A program made the position numbers and the translations under genes. From Paracoccaceae bacterium (GTDB lineage Bacteria; Pseudomonadota; Alphaproteobacteria; Rhodobacterales; Rhodobacteraceae): DNA of 64,000 bases. Under the pieces are notes generated by a model. The model did not search any database. It saw only the letters and a list, made by a program, of their open reading frames with translations, and was not told the origin of the DNA. Shown piece by piece: positions 38,320-48,600 of this stretch. Where the stretch lies: contig CP075370.1 of the NCBI GenBank assembly GCA_019454225.1, forward strand, positions 2,594,001 through 2,658,000. Reading direction: 5' to 3'. Within the stretch, counting starts at the first letter, position 1. The number at the start of each line of letters is the position of its first letter.

Positions 38320-39375
38320 TCACTCCCTCGCCTTGTAGGCCCTCCAGACCGCGGTCATGTCGAGCCCGTCGGCCAGCGCCTGTTTCATCTTGTTCTTCGC
38401 GTTGTCCGAGAAGCACGCAAAGGAGCTTTTCCCGAACTCAAATACATGGAGACAGTCAGGGTCCTCGTCGATGCCTATATGCCAGCGTAGCGCCTTGGAT
38501 TTCGGCTCTGTCAGCTTCATCGCCTTCGCCAGATTTCCCGCCCGCATGTGGAACTTCTTGCGGATATCGACCTCGCGTACGGCAGCCGCCTCCTCCAGGT
38601 CATCACCGCTAACGTACCGGACCGGGGCCCCTTCCTTCTTTGAGAAGTGGACCTTCAGCGTCACGCCCTCACCCGAGGTCTCGGTCGAAACGGTGATAAG
38701 ACGCGGGAACACCTTCCCGATCTCGGCACCCGCCCTGACCGCCTTCTCGATCCGGTCGATATCCCGCTCACTGATTTCAACCTCGTCGGTGGTCAAGGCC
38801 TCCATCGCAAGCAGGGAGCGGATTCTGGCCCGGGCCTCGTCCCTCTGGCGCTTCCCGGGGCGCAGGAGATCCGCGACCAGCTTGTATTCCCGGTCGATCA
38901 GGAACTCGAAATCCCCTGGCGGCTTCGTGGACACCGGGAGGACGCGCGGCGGAATATGCTTATGAAGGTCATCCTCCAAGGCCCGTTTCAGGTAATCGTC
39001 GAAGGCCGAGATGAGGGCCCGGGTTTGCATGTACAGAAGGTCTTCAGAAACGAAGACGAACCAGTGCTGACATGCGTCCCGCATGGCATCGACCGCTCGC
39101 ATGACGCCGGCCTCCTCCGACTTCAGCCCGTGGTTAGACAGACAGAGGCGCAGGCACTTCTCGAAACCGATCGATTTTCCCGTCCCCTTGTCGAAAACTG
39201 CCGCCCGGTTCTGAACGAGGACCGCCTTCAGCAGCATCTCACACGCATGCTGAAGGTGAAGCAGGACCGATGTGATCCGCCCTTCCTCCTCATAGGAATT
39301 GAAGGTCGCCATGGCGATTTTCAGCGAGGCGATCGCCTTTTCCTTGAGCGTCCTGGCGTCGCGCACCAGCTTCAT
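38320..39375 (-). CDS. DUF3644-like HEPN-domain protein of the defence operon
   Basis: 351 residues from ATG 39375, whose ATGA overlaps the helicase stop; a GTG at 39393 is less likely. The N-terminal part (LKIAMATFNSYEEEGRITSV, then HLQHACEMLLKAVL) resembles DUF3644. Residues 99-104 read RDACQH, the R-X4-H signature of HEPN ribonucleases. The C-terminal ~150 residues carry a separate domain with HIGIDEDPDCLHVFEFG and KNKMKQALADGLD, possibly nucleic-acid binding. HEPN proteins in defence loci commonly act as RNA-cleaving effectors; here that is inference. It is the last gene of the operon and is translationally coupled. Confidence 0.75.
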   Translation of the reverse strand: MKLVRDARTLKEKAIASLKIAMATFNSYEEEGRITSVLLHLQHACEMLLKAVLVQNRAAVFDKGTGKSIGFEKCLRLCLSNHGLKSEEAGVMRAVDAMRDACQHWFVFVSEDLLYMQTRALISAFDDYLKRALEDDLHKHIPPRVLPVSTKPPGDFEFLIDREYKLVADLLRPGKRQRDEARARIRSLLAMEALTTDEVEISERDIDRIEKAVRAGAEIGKVFPRLITVSTETSGEGVTLKVHFSKKEGAPVRYVSGDDLEEAAAVREVDIRKKFHMRAGNLAKAMKLTEPKSKALRWHIGIDEDPDCLHVFEFGKSSFACFSDNAKNKMKQALADGLDMTAVWRAYKARE

Positions 39376-42143
39376 GACGCCCGCCCGTTCCACGGCCGCA
39401 TCAGCCGCTCCTCGATGTCCCTGCGGGCCACCACCTTGGTCCAGACCTCCCAGCCCCGGTCGTCCCCGTCCACGCTCAGGAAGTCCCCGTAGCGCAGGCT
39501 GAACACGTCCGCCGGGCTCTCCGGCCTGGTGAAGCTTTTCAGCTCCGCTTCGACCTTCTCGATGTCCTCGATCCAGTCGTCCTCGATCGTGTCCGGCAGG
39601 GAGCCGAGGATGTCGTACCGGTCCTGCATCCGCTCGGAGAGGCGCTGGTAGACCCGCTCATCGATCGTGCCGGCGTAGACCAGGTTCGCCATGTCCACCT
39701 CGCGACGCTGCTGCCCGTAGCGCTTGATCCGGCCGATCCGCTGCTCCAGCCGGCTCGGGTTCCAGGGGAGGTCCACGTTGATGAGCGTCCCGAGGGTCTG
39801 GAGGTTCAGCCCCTCGCAGGCGGCATCCGTCGCGCAGACGACCCGGAGCTTGCGCTCCTTCACCCCCCGCTTGATGTCCTCCCGGTCGATCGTCCGCCAC
39901 TCCCCGTCCAGCAGGATCCCGGACTTGCCGACCCCGGCGTAGACGGCGACCGGCTCGCCCGGATGGGTCGCGCTGATCAGCTCCCCCACCCAGCGGGCCG
40001 TGTCGTAATACTGGGAGAAGATGATGCAGCCGAGCCCGAGCCACCCCTCCTGATCGAGGTAGTGGAGCACGGCGCGCCCCTTCGGGTCCTCCTGCTTGGC
40101 GGAGGTGAGGATCTCAAGCACCCGTTCGAGGTGGATCGCCTCCACGTCCACTGCGGCGGCGTAGGCCTCAGCCCCCATCTCCTCGATCGCCTCCAGAAGG
40201 TCCGGGTCGGCAGACTCCTCGAGGAGGAGCCCCGCGCGCCGGCTCTCCAGCATCTTCGTCGCGGTCGCGATCCCGGAGGCGACGGAGGAGCAGATCCGCT
40301 GCATCATCAGGTTCCTCAGGAACCCGGTCCCGGCCTGACGCGCCTTCATCGCCCGGGTGAACAGGCGGACCTCCTCATAGGCCCGGTCGTAGAAGTGCGG
40401 GGTCCGGACCGCGCTGCGCTCGAACACCCCCGGTGCGGCGCCGGGGCGCGGGTGGATGTTCACCGCGATCCGGTCCATCAGCCCCGCCTCCTCGAGCGTC
40501 TTGCGGCGGCGCAGGACCACGTGGCGGCCGAGCGGGTTGTGATAGCGCATGAACGGGAGCCGACGGGCGATCTCCCCGATCTCCAGAACCTCCTCAAGGT
40601 TGTCGCGCGTGTCCTCTTCGAGACTTGAAACCCCCTTGTCGGTGAAGAACTCGTCCTCCGGTATCCGAAGATCGTACCGGATATCGCTGAACACGGTCGC
40701 CTCGCAGGCGTGCGGGAGCGGGGAGCGGAGCCAGGGCCAGGCCGCCTCCGGGTCCGGCAGCGTCGTCCGCCCGGAGATCAAGTCGAGCGCCTGCTCCGGG
40801 TCCCACCAGCGCGACGCGCTCGGCCGGCCGAGGACGTGATCCTGCCCGTAGGCGAGCAGCTTCATGAGGTCCCAGATCTCCGCCCGGTGCGTCTGGATCG
40901 GGGTCGCGGTCCCGATCACCAGATGCCGGGTCCGACCGGCAAGCCGCTCCATCGCCCGGTAGAGCTTGCCCGGCTCCGGCTCCTCTATCCCGATCCCGCG
41001 CTTGACCCGGGCCTTGTGCCCCTCGTCGAGCGCGATCATCCCGTAGGTCCCGCGCATCAGCGCCTGCGCCTCCGGCCCGCCCCGGACCAGGAGCCCGGTC
41101 GAGACGATCCCGATCTGGCCCGGGCAGCGCAGCACGTCCTCCGGGTCCCGGGACCGGAAGAGGTGGCCGCGGTGGTCCACCCAGCCCCGTTGCGGGGCCC
41201 GGGCCCAGACGCAGGAGGGGAGCCCCAGCTTGTCCCAGAGCTCCATCTGCCACTGGAGGGTCAGGGTGGCCGGGCAGAGGATCAGAAAGGGCCCTTGCCC
41301 CATCAGGACGGTGAGCGCCCCGGTCGCCGCCATCGAGAGGGTCTTGCCGACCCCCACCTCGTCGGCCAGCAGGAGCCGGGCCGCCCCGTACTTCTGGTCA
41401 TGCTCGACGAAGATCTTCACGAACGCCTTCTGCCAGGGGGCGAGCCCCTCGCCGCGGCGGACCAGCGGGCTCTCCACGGTGACGGATTTCGCGAGCCCGA
41501 CCGGGTCCGCGCGCATCGCCTCGACCTGGACCTCGACCTTCTCGGCGGTCCGGCCGATCTCGTCGATCACCGCTTGGGAGAGGGGGACACCCTTCTTCCA
41601 GAGCCAGTCGAACTCGGACCGGACCCAGGCGGCCGCCTCCGGGGACGGGTCCTCCCAGATCATCTCGTAGGACTGGGCCCATCCGTTCGCGGTCTCGTTG
41701 ATGGACCCGATGAAGCTCGACGTGGTCCCGTCCGGGCGGGTGATCACCCCCGCCTTCCCGTGCAGGAACGGGGCGTTGTCGCACGAGACGACCCGGATCT
41801 CCACGTTCCCGGCGGTCAGGAGCTCATGAAGGCGCCGCCAGCGGGGCCGCTCGAGGAGCGCGTCGATCTCGTCCCCCTGCTCGTGCCACCGCTCCACCTG
41901 CGCCTGGTCGCGCGCCTTCTGGCTCAGGGTCGCCGCGGTCAGGTCGCGCGGGTCCAGGTCCGCGTTGCAGACGATCCGGACCCGGCCGATCGTGCTGATC
42001 TCCTCGTGGATCAGGTCGAAGATCGAGGAGCGGAAATACCCGGCGATCCGGTCATAGGTCTCCGCCCCCTTGAGCCGGTCCTTGAGGAACACGTGGGAGA
42101 GGCGCTGGTTGCGCGAGGAGAAGCGGGAGATCAGGTCCGGCAC
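39372..42143 (-). CDS. PLD-nuclease/SNF2 helicase fusion of the defence operon
   Basis: 923 residues from GTG 42143 (PDLISRFSSRNQRLSHVFLK). An N-terminal phospholipase-D-like half shows one HKD-type motif, FLHGKAGVI with SSFIGSINET, about residues 126-150. A SNF2/superfamily 2 motor follows: Walker A LLADEVGVGKTLSMA (about 260), DEGH box IALDEGHKARV (about 370), LVIGTATPIQT, and the C-terminal lobe with VVCATDAACEGLNLQ and WNPSRLEQRIGRIKRYGQ. Such PLD-helicases occur with DUF1156 methylases. It could translocate on and cut unmodified DNA. Sixteen bases separate it from the methylase. Confidence 0.9.
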   Translation of the reverse strand: MPDLISRFSSRNQRLSHVFLKDRLKGAETYDRIAGYFRSSIFDLIHEEISTIGRVRIVCNADLDPRDLTAATLSQKARDQAQVERWHEQGDEIDALLERPRWRRLHELLTAGNVEIRVVSCDNAPFLHGKAGVITRPDGTTSSFIGSINETANGWAQSYEMIWEDPSPEAAAWVRSEFDWLWKKGVPLSQAVIDEIGRTAEKVEVQVEAMRADPVGLAKSVTVESPLVRRGEGLAPWQKAFVKIFVEHDQKYGAARLLLADEVGVGKTLSMAATGALTVLMGQGPFLILCPATLTLQWQMELWDKLGLPSCVWARAPQRGWVDHRGHLFRSRDPEDVLRCPGQIGIVSTGLLVRGGPEAQALMRGTYGMIALDEGHKARVKRGIGIEEPEPGKLYRAMERLAGRTRHLVIGTATPIQTHRAEIWDLMKLLAYGQDHVLGRPSASRWWDPEQALDLISGRTTLPDPEAAWPWLRSPLPHACEATVFSDIRYDLRIPEDEFFTDKGVSSLEEDTRDNLEEVLEIGEIARRLPFMRYHNPLGRHVVLRRRKTLEEAGLMDRIAVNIHPRPGAAPGVFERSAVRTPHFYDRAYEEVRLFTRAMKARQAGTGFLRNLMMQRICSSVASGIATATKMLESRRAGLLLEESADPDLLEAIEEMGAEAYAAAVDVEAIHLERVLEILTSAKQEDPKGRAVLHYLDQEGWLGLGCIIFSQYYDTARWVGELISATHPGEPVAVYAGVGKSGILLDGEWRTIDREDIKRGVKERKLRVVCATDAACEGLNLQTLGTLINVDLPWNPSRLEQRIGRIKRYGQQRREVDMANLVYAGTIDERVYQRLSERMQDRYDILGSLPDTIEDDWIEDIEKVEAELKSFTRPESPADVFSLRYGDFLSVDGDDRGWEVWTKVVARRDIEERLMRPWNGRAS

Positions 42144-42159
42144 GGTCCGCGCCCCCTCA

Positions 42160-45120
42160 TCAGATCCGCTCCGTCTGGATCGCGGTCCCGAGGATCCGGG
42201 CCGCGCTCGCCTCCTCCTTGTCCGTCCGCTCCCGCTTCGCGGCCACGTAGGCCACGATCTGGCGCAGCGCGTCCCGCTTGCGCAGGTAGTCCGGGATCAG
42301 GTCGCGCAGCTCGTCGAGCACGTCCTCCACCTCGTCCTCCTTCCCGACCCGCCAGATGGCGCGCAGGGCGAGCCGGACGATGCTGTCCCGGCCGAACTGG
42401 ACCCCCTCCGCCATCGCGGCGCGGCCGAGCCCCTTGGCGGTCTTGAGCCTCGCGTTGTTCGGGGTCTTAGACGCGATCAGGTCGTCGTAATCGCCGACCC
42501 GGAACGCCTTGGCGAAGTTCTGGAACTGGTCGAGTTTTGCCTCGCCCGCCTCCTCGATGTCCATCATCTTGAGATAGAACCGCTCCGCCCCGTTCAGCTC
42601 CAGCCACAGCTCCCGCTCCAGCCCCTCCGGGACCAGGAACTCGTTGGCGGTCTGGACCGCGAACTCGGTCAGCTCGTCGACGAGGGTCTTCTCCCCTCGT
42701 CTGCGGGGGCGCAGCGCCTCCCGGGTCATGTCCTGCCCGTCGATCTTCGTGTAGGCAGTCAGGACCCGGAGCGCGGCCGCGTAGCCGGCCATCTGGAGGT
42801 CCGCGTCGTTGAAGATGTTCTCGCCGCGGGCCGCGTCCATCTGGTCGTTGAGCCCGATCATGTCCCGGATCTGGCGCTCCACCTCGTCCCGGATCTCGTG
42901 GAGGATCTCGTCCTGGTAGCCGGACTGCTCGCCCCGGCGCTTCCGGAGCACGATCATGTGCGTCCCCTGGACGTAGCCGCCCTTCTTCAGCTCGGTCATC
43001 GTCTCCGTTGAGACGTACCAGTCCTGGACCACCTGGAGGCCCGCGCCCCAGAAGATCTGGGCCATGTCGGACCAGGTCTTGGCGTCCTGGTGGGTGAATT
43101 GGACGATCTGGAGCCCGTTGTCAGACATGTGCTCGGTCATCGCGCCGTAGGCGTCGATCATCGACACCTTGAAGGACTGACCCTCGCCCTTGATGGCGAG
43201 GTTTCGGCGGGAATCCCAGATCCACTCATCGAACGGCGCGGGCGGGTTCTTCCGGAGCCAGGCGATGAAGAACTCGGTGATCTCGTCATACTGGACCGCA
43301 TCGGCATAGGGTGGGTCAGTGATGAAGATATCTTGTTCATCCTCAATGTCCTGCGCGACCCTTTGATTAATGGAGACAGCGCTGCACGAAACGGGCGTGG
43401 AGGAGAAAGAACCATACTCTCGGACCCCATACCCACCACGATGCGCATAGTTCAGAAGGGTGTTCAGGGCTTGGTTTGAAAAGACCGCCTTAGTGCCCCC
43501 GTCACCTCCTGACTGAGAGAACGTCCAGCGTGCGAGGCGGGAATGATTATTCGCCGCGATACAAACCGCCGGATAAAGATCGGGATGCTGAGCTGCATGT
43601 TTCCTCAGGATATGAATAAGAAGAAGGTCCCGAGGTGAAAACAGGTGATGCCAGTGGGTCCATCCCCTAGTCCGGATCGGCTCATCCGTCTTGTTCCCAG
43701 GCTCGATCTCCATGTCCGGCACGAACCCGGCTGCCTGCCAGGTAACGAGGTTCTTCCCGACTATGTCCTTTACCAACTGCTCCCGGTCCTCATCCTGAGG
43801 TGTCGGCGCAGCAAACCAGGTGCCAGGGTTTGACTTCCCTTTCTTGATGTCATCACCATCGATCCATTGGATCGCATAGAGACGTTCCTGGAAAATATCA
43901 TCCTCGCGAGGGCAAAAATCGTCCTTCGTCCAGCGACGCAAGCGGTTCTGGTTCTCCCCGGCCTCGTCCGTAAAATCTCCCCGAATTTCCTTGAGTGAAA
44001 CGCCGATTTCGTCATCAAGAACGGGATGGAAGACCCGCCCGCTCCTAACTGTTCCAAGATCGGCCGCAGCGAGCTCATCCTCACTGACGTAGGAACGGAT
44101 CAGGACATCGTAACGCTTGTTGACGTGGTCGGGGACAAGCTCGCCAATCACCCGACGCTTCTTCGAGATCACCCAAGACGGGACAAGGGGAACCATGAAA
44201 CCGGTCCGAGGACACTTTGCCTCGAGACAGTACAGATAGACTTTCGCCCGATTGCCCGCTTCATCATGCTCAACGCCCAGAGCGGTGATTTCATCGTCAA
44301 CCTCAGCGAGAACCGTATCCCTTTCCTGATCCATGCGAACCCGTTCAGACGGGCTCAAGCCAACGATATTGAAGGAGCTCCACGTCAGCATGCATGCAAT
44401 GGGGTTCAGGTCAGACGCATACACGTCACAACCCACCCGAGCGGCTTCAAAGGGGATCTGTCCTGACCCACTGAAGGTGTCGGCGAACTTTGGGCGGCGC
44501 CCGAAACGCATGATCCCGAGCTGTTCAACCAGTTCAGGGATCGACTTGGCGCGAGTTCCCAGATGATCATTAACCTCATCCCAAACACCCGAGAGAAGTT
44601 CGTGTTCGGTCAGCTCTTCTGGACGCTTCACCTTGTCCAGACGTTCAGCGTAGGGAAGGTCCATGAAGGCTTTCGTGATCCGCCGTTGGCGTTCCTGATC
44701 AGAAAGATCGTCCCTCCAACGGAGGGCTCGGCCTGAATAATCGATCACCTGGTTGGCGTGATCCGAGAACAGGCGGTTGAACGCAGCAGGACCATCGACA
44801 AAGCGACGCCCGAACGTCTCATCGGCCATCCCCATCAACTTCTCAAAGATCTCGATATCCCGCTCCAAATCATCCGTCGCTGGCATCAAGGAGGCGAGGA
44901 CGCAGGCCCGGGTCAGGATCAGAGGCTTGCGCCCCTTCCAGTAGGAGCCCAGCCCAGTCAGGGTCTGACCGTGAACCGCCTTCCGCTCCTTCTGGGTCTC
45001 CGCCGAGATCTTCGCCGTCGGCCAGGCCCGCTCGATGAGGGACGGGGCGTCTTTCAGGCCGAACGGCACGACCCCGGTCTTCTCTCGGGCGACTTTCTCG
45101 GGGGCGGTCAGGGTCATCAT
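42160..45120 (-). CDS. DUF1156 DNA methyltransferase of the defence operon
   Basis: 986 residues from ATG 45120; ATG 45117 is close and equally possible, and GAGG lies just upstream. DUF1156 begins SLIERAWPTAKISAETQKER. Motif I is DTFSGSGQIPFEAAR (about 215) and motif IV is FITDPPYADAVQYDEI (about 603), the DPPY of N6-adenine or N4-cytosine methylases. The C-terminal third is helical. It presumably marks host DNA so that the helicase/ATPase act on unmodified DNA. From about 43,310 to 44,875 the coding sequence is much poorer in GC (47% in two sampled lines) than the rest (65-73%), suggesting that residues ~83-604 came from another allele. Confidence 0.92.
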   Translation of the reverse strand: MMTLTAPEKVAREKTGVVPFGLKDAPSLIERAWPTAKISAETQKERKAVHGQTLTGLGSYWKGRKPLILTRACVLASLMPATDDLERDIEIFEKLMGMADETFGRRFVDGPAAFNRLFSDHANQVIDYSGRALRWRDDLSDQERQRRITKAFMDLPYAERLDKVKRPEELTEHELLSGVWDEVNDHLGTRAKSIPELVEQLGIMRFGRRPKFADTFSGSGQIPFEAARVGCDVYASDLNPIACMLTWSSFNIVGLSPSERVRMDQERDTVLAEVDDEITALGVEHDEAGNRAKVYLYCLEAKCPRTGFMVPLVPSWVISKKRRVIGELVPDHVNKRYDVLIRSYVSEDELAAADLGTVRSGRVFHPVLDDEIGVSLKEIRGDFTDEAGENQNRLRRWTKDDFCPREDDIFQERLYAIQWIDGDDIKKGKSNPGTWFAAPTPQDEDREQLVKDIVGKNLVTWQAAGFVPDMEIEPGNKTDEPIRTRGWTHWHHLFSPRDLLLIHILRKHAAQHPDLYPAVCIAANNHSRLARWTFSQSGGDGGTKAVFSNQALNTLLNYAHRGGYGVREYGSFSSTPVSCSAVSINQRVAQDIEDEQDIFITDPPYADAVQYDEITEFFIAWLRKNPPAPFDEWIWDSRRNLAIKGEGQSFKVSMIDAYGAMTEHMSDNGLQIVQFTHQDAKTWSDMAQIFWGAGLQVVQDWYVSTETMTELKKGGYVQGTHMIVLRKRRGEQSGYQDEILHEIRDEVERQIRDMIGLNDQMDAARGENIFNDADLQMAGYAAALRVLTAYTKIDGQDMTREALRPRRRGEKTLVDELTEFAVQTANEFLVPEGLERELWLELNGAERFYLKMMDIEEAGEAKLDQFQNFAKAFRVGDYDDLIASKTPNNARLKTAKGLGRAAMAEGVQFGRDSIVRLALRAIWRVGKEDEVEDVLDELRDLIPDYLRKRDALRQIVAYVAAKRERTDKEEASAARILGTAIQTERI

Positions 45121-45126
45121 CAATCC

Positions 45127-45699
45127 TCAGAACTTGCTGAACAGGTCGGGGGTCTTCTCGGCCGGGATCACGGGGCGCGGGCGGCGGGCCGTCTTGGGCG
45201 CCTCCTCCCCGTCCCGGATCAGGGCGTGCCGGATCGCGATCCGCCACCCGGTCCTGGGGCTGTCCCACTCCCCCCCGTCCCGGTCGATCTGCTGGAAGAG
45301 CCACCAGAGCTCCTCCGGCCGGTGCGAGGACCAGCGTGTGAAGGCGATCGCCGCCTCGTCTGGGGTCGCGTCCTCGATCGCCCAGGCGAGCACGCAGAGC
45401 TCCCGCCCGAGGATCCGCTCCACCCGGTTGTCCCCGGTGTTGAACCGGGACGCCTTGAGGTCCTTCTCCTTCAGGCGCCGGTTCAGGTGCGCCTTCACCC
45501 CCTCCGCCACCTGCCGCCAGGTGTCGCGCGGGATCGCAACCCGGCAGAGCTTCTGCGCCGCGGTCCCGAGCGCGGCCGCCCCGAAGTCCTCCCAGACCTC
45601 GACCGGGTCAGTCCGGCCGGCGGGGACCCGGACCAGGAACTGGTGCGGGGCCGCGTCGTTCGGGACCCCGAACCCGTGGGTGATCGGCTTGTCCGACAT
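45127..45699 (-). CDS. DUF3780 protein of the defence operon
   Basis: 190 residues (MSDKPITHGFGVPNDAAPHQ). It matches DUF3780, known almost only next to DUF499 and DUF1156 genes: RVAIPRDTWRQVAEGVKAHL, GRELCVLAWAIEDATPDEA and RPEELWWLFQQIDRDGG. The start codon shares one base with the DUF499 stop (TGATG), and the methylase begins six bases after its stop. Role unknown; possibly an adaptor between ATPase and methylase. Confidence 0.88.
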   Translation of the reverse strand: MSDKPITHGFGVPNDAAPHQFLVRVPAGRTDPVEVWEDFGAAALGTAAQKLCRVAIPRDTWRQVAEGVKAHLNRRLKEKDLKASRFNTGDNRVERILGRELCVLAWAIEDATPDEAAIAFTRWSSHRPEELWWLFQQIDRDGGEWDSPRTGWRIAIRHALIRDGEEAPKTARRPRPVIPAEKTPDLFSKF

Positions 45700-48600
45700 C
45701 AGGCCTCCTGCTCCACGTCGTCGACGGAGATGTCCACCCCGACCTGGGTCGCGAAGTCCTTCAGGGTGTAGCCGTCCGGGAAGTCCGCCTCCCGGAACCG
45801 GAGCTGCACCTCCGCGTCCGGCACCCCGAGCGCGCCGCGCAGCCCCTCGATCATGGTTTCGATGTCCGCCCCGGAGAGGGCGACGTCCCCCCCGCTGCGG
45901 ACCCGCAGGCTCCGCTCCCCCTCGCCGACGGTGACGCTGACCCCGTGGAAGCGGACGCTCTCCTTCCCCTTGGCGGCCCGGACCACCCGCAGCACCTCCC
46001 CCTTGGAGGCGAACTGGAAGTCCCGCTTCGCCCTGGCGGGGCGCTCGTTGTCGATGGTCCGTTTCGCGCCGACCGGGTCGAAGGTGAAGGTCCGGGACGC
46101 GTTCACCCCGCCCTTGACCGCGTAGACGTAGAGGGTGGTCTTCTGGCGCCCGTCGATCTCGATCGGGGCCCCGTCATAGACGGCCCCGTCCTTCGGGTTG
46201 ATGCCCGTAGTGTTCCAGCGCAGCTCCGCCTCCGGCCGGGCCGCGAGGGTCACCTGCCACATGCCGGCGTTGTCGCGCCGCTCATGGGTGATCGTGATCG
46301 ACCCGGCCCAGCGGTAGGGCTCACTGACCTCCCCGTTCTCCAGGTTGCGCGCCTGGAACCAGAGCTCCACCTCCGTGGTCTTCCAGGTCCGGTCCGTGAT
46401 CACCTCGCCCGCGTCGAGCCCCTCCCGGGTGGGGGCGACCAGCACCTCCGGCGCGCGGCCCGCGTTCGAGACGGCGAGCTCCAGCTCGCTCTCCCTGGTC
46501 GCCTCGTCCCCGCCGATCCGGGTGACCCGAATCAGGGGCTGCGGCGGGGGCGGGCTCCTGTCGACGTAGCCGTTCTCCTCGACCCAGCGGCCCTCTGCGA
46601 GCGCGGCCGCCTTGATCTCCTCCATCCCCTTCGGGGGGAGCCAGATCCAGCGCGGGTTCGACGCGGACCGCTCGAGCACGTCCGACCAGCGGGTCCGGGA
46701 CTGGTTCTCCGGGAAGAGCTGGTCCTCGCAGCGCTGGATCAGCCCGTCCATCCGTTCCGGGTCCAGCTCCACGAGCTTCTTCGCCCCGCCCCCGGAGAGG
46801 GCCGTCTCGACCGCCTTCTCCCCCTGGATCACCCCGCGCTCCTGGAAGTGGCCGAGGTCGATCCGGGCGCTCTTCAGCTCCTTCGTCTGCGGGTACCAGA
46901 CCGCGTTGAACAGGCTTTTCACGGTCGAGTTGAACCCGATCTCGGTCGTCTCCAGCTCCGTCTCGATCTCCCGCTGATGCCGGGGTGTGTCCGCCACGAT
47001 CGTCTTCACGGCGGCGATCGCGAGGAGGCGGCGCACGCTGTCCTCCGCGCTCGCCATCTTTGACCCGTCCCCGGCCACCACGCAGAACGCGTTCTTGTAG
47101 ACCTGATCGTTGAAGAACCGGGCCGCCGCGGCGGGCGGGGACTTCGCGTCCGGGGAGAGGACGAGGCAGGTCCGCTTGGACGGGGTCAGGTTCACGTCAT
47201 CGACCCGGGGCAGGACGACCAGCTCGGAGTAGGCGAGCTTGTTCGACGGCCGAAAGATGTCCGTCAGGCGGCGACGCATCTCATCGTCGACCCGGTCCTG
47301 CGGGATCTTCCCCACCTTGTCCTCGATCTGCTTGCGGACGTTGGCGATGTCGGAGAAGTACCACCGGTCCCCGTCCCGGTTATGCAGGTACCAGCACCGG
47401 TCCCGCAGCGTCTCGAACGCCTCGATGAACCGGGTCGGCTCCTGGCCCGGGGCGACCAGGTACTCCACGAGCGTGTCGCGGGGGAGGCCCCGGATCCCGT
47501 CCGTATTGTCCGACAGGGACGAGATGAACAGGAGGGTGGCCACCTGGGACGCGGCCCGGTCGTTCCGGTCCCCGTCGATCCCCTGGGCGTGGGCGGACCC
47601 GTCCGTGTCATAGACGTCGCTCGCCAGCGCGGACTCGAGGGACCGCTCGATCTCCTTCACCTGGTCCCGGGTCTCCTGGTCCGAGAAGTCGAGGGACTGC
47701 GCCCCGATCAGGAACACCTCCTCCTGGTCCTTCCGGCCCCAGACCCCGCGCATCAGGTTCGCGGTGAACTGGATCAGGCCCCGGGTCTGGCGGAACTTCT
47801 CGTTCTCCTTGAAGAGGGAGAGGATGTCCTTGTAGCTCGGGTGGAACGGGTAGGAGCCGACGATCTCGTCCGCCATCTGCTCGGCGGACTTCGCCAGCGC
47901 CCGGCCCCGGACCGCCTCCTGGTAGGTGGTAAGATAGGCCTGCGCGACGCGCTCCACCTCCGGCCCCTCCGGGTCCGGCAGCTTGACGAACAGGCGCTTC
48001 CTCAGGATGTCATAGATCTCGCCCGTGTTCAGGTCGACCGGGGTGATGGACTTGGCGCCGCGGCTGGTCTCCTTCTGGAGGTCGGCGAGCTGGCCGCCGA
48101 GGATCCGGCGCGCCTCGTCATAGGCGGCGTCCAGGGAGGCGACCACGACCACGCAGCGCTTGAGCTTCATCGCGGCGGAGAACAGGTTGGCGATCGAGTA
48201 TTTCAGGAGGTCGAGGAGGGTCCCCTGACCGATCGTCTTCGTGTGCGCCATGGCGAGGTACGGGGGGAGCTCATCGAGCATGATCAGGGTGGGCCGGTCC
48301 CCGATCAGCCGGACCCAGTCCCCCTCGCTCATCTCCTTCGGCCCGTTGACCCAGTGGTCCCGGAACGCCTCCGCCCGGCCGAGCTGCTCGGCGATGTCCC
48401 CCCAGATGAAGTTCCGGACGTCCCGGCCGTTCACGGTGGCGATCACGGCGGGCTCGTCGATCATCCCGACGGTGATCGTGCCCGGGAGCTGGTCCCTCAG
48501 CTCCGGGAACCTGGCCAGGAGGCCGAGGGCGATCATGTTGTGGGTCTTCCCGCCCCCCATCGCCTGGCGCAGCTCGAACACGGCTTGCTGGCTCTGGCCG

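Noticed and set aside
40710-42446. 578-residue plus-strand frame opposite the helicase and methylase genes, and 47382-48740 opposite DUF499
   Set aside because: Compositionally biased, without motifs, and entirely antisense to clear family members.
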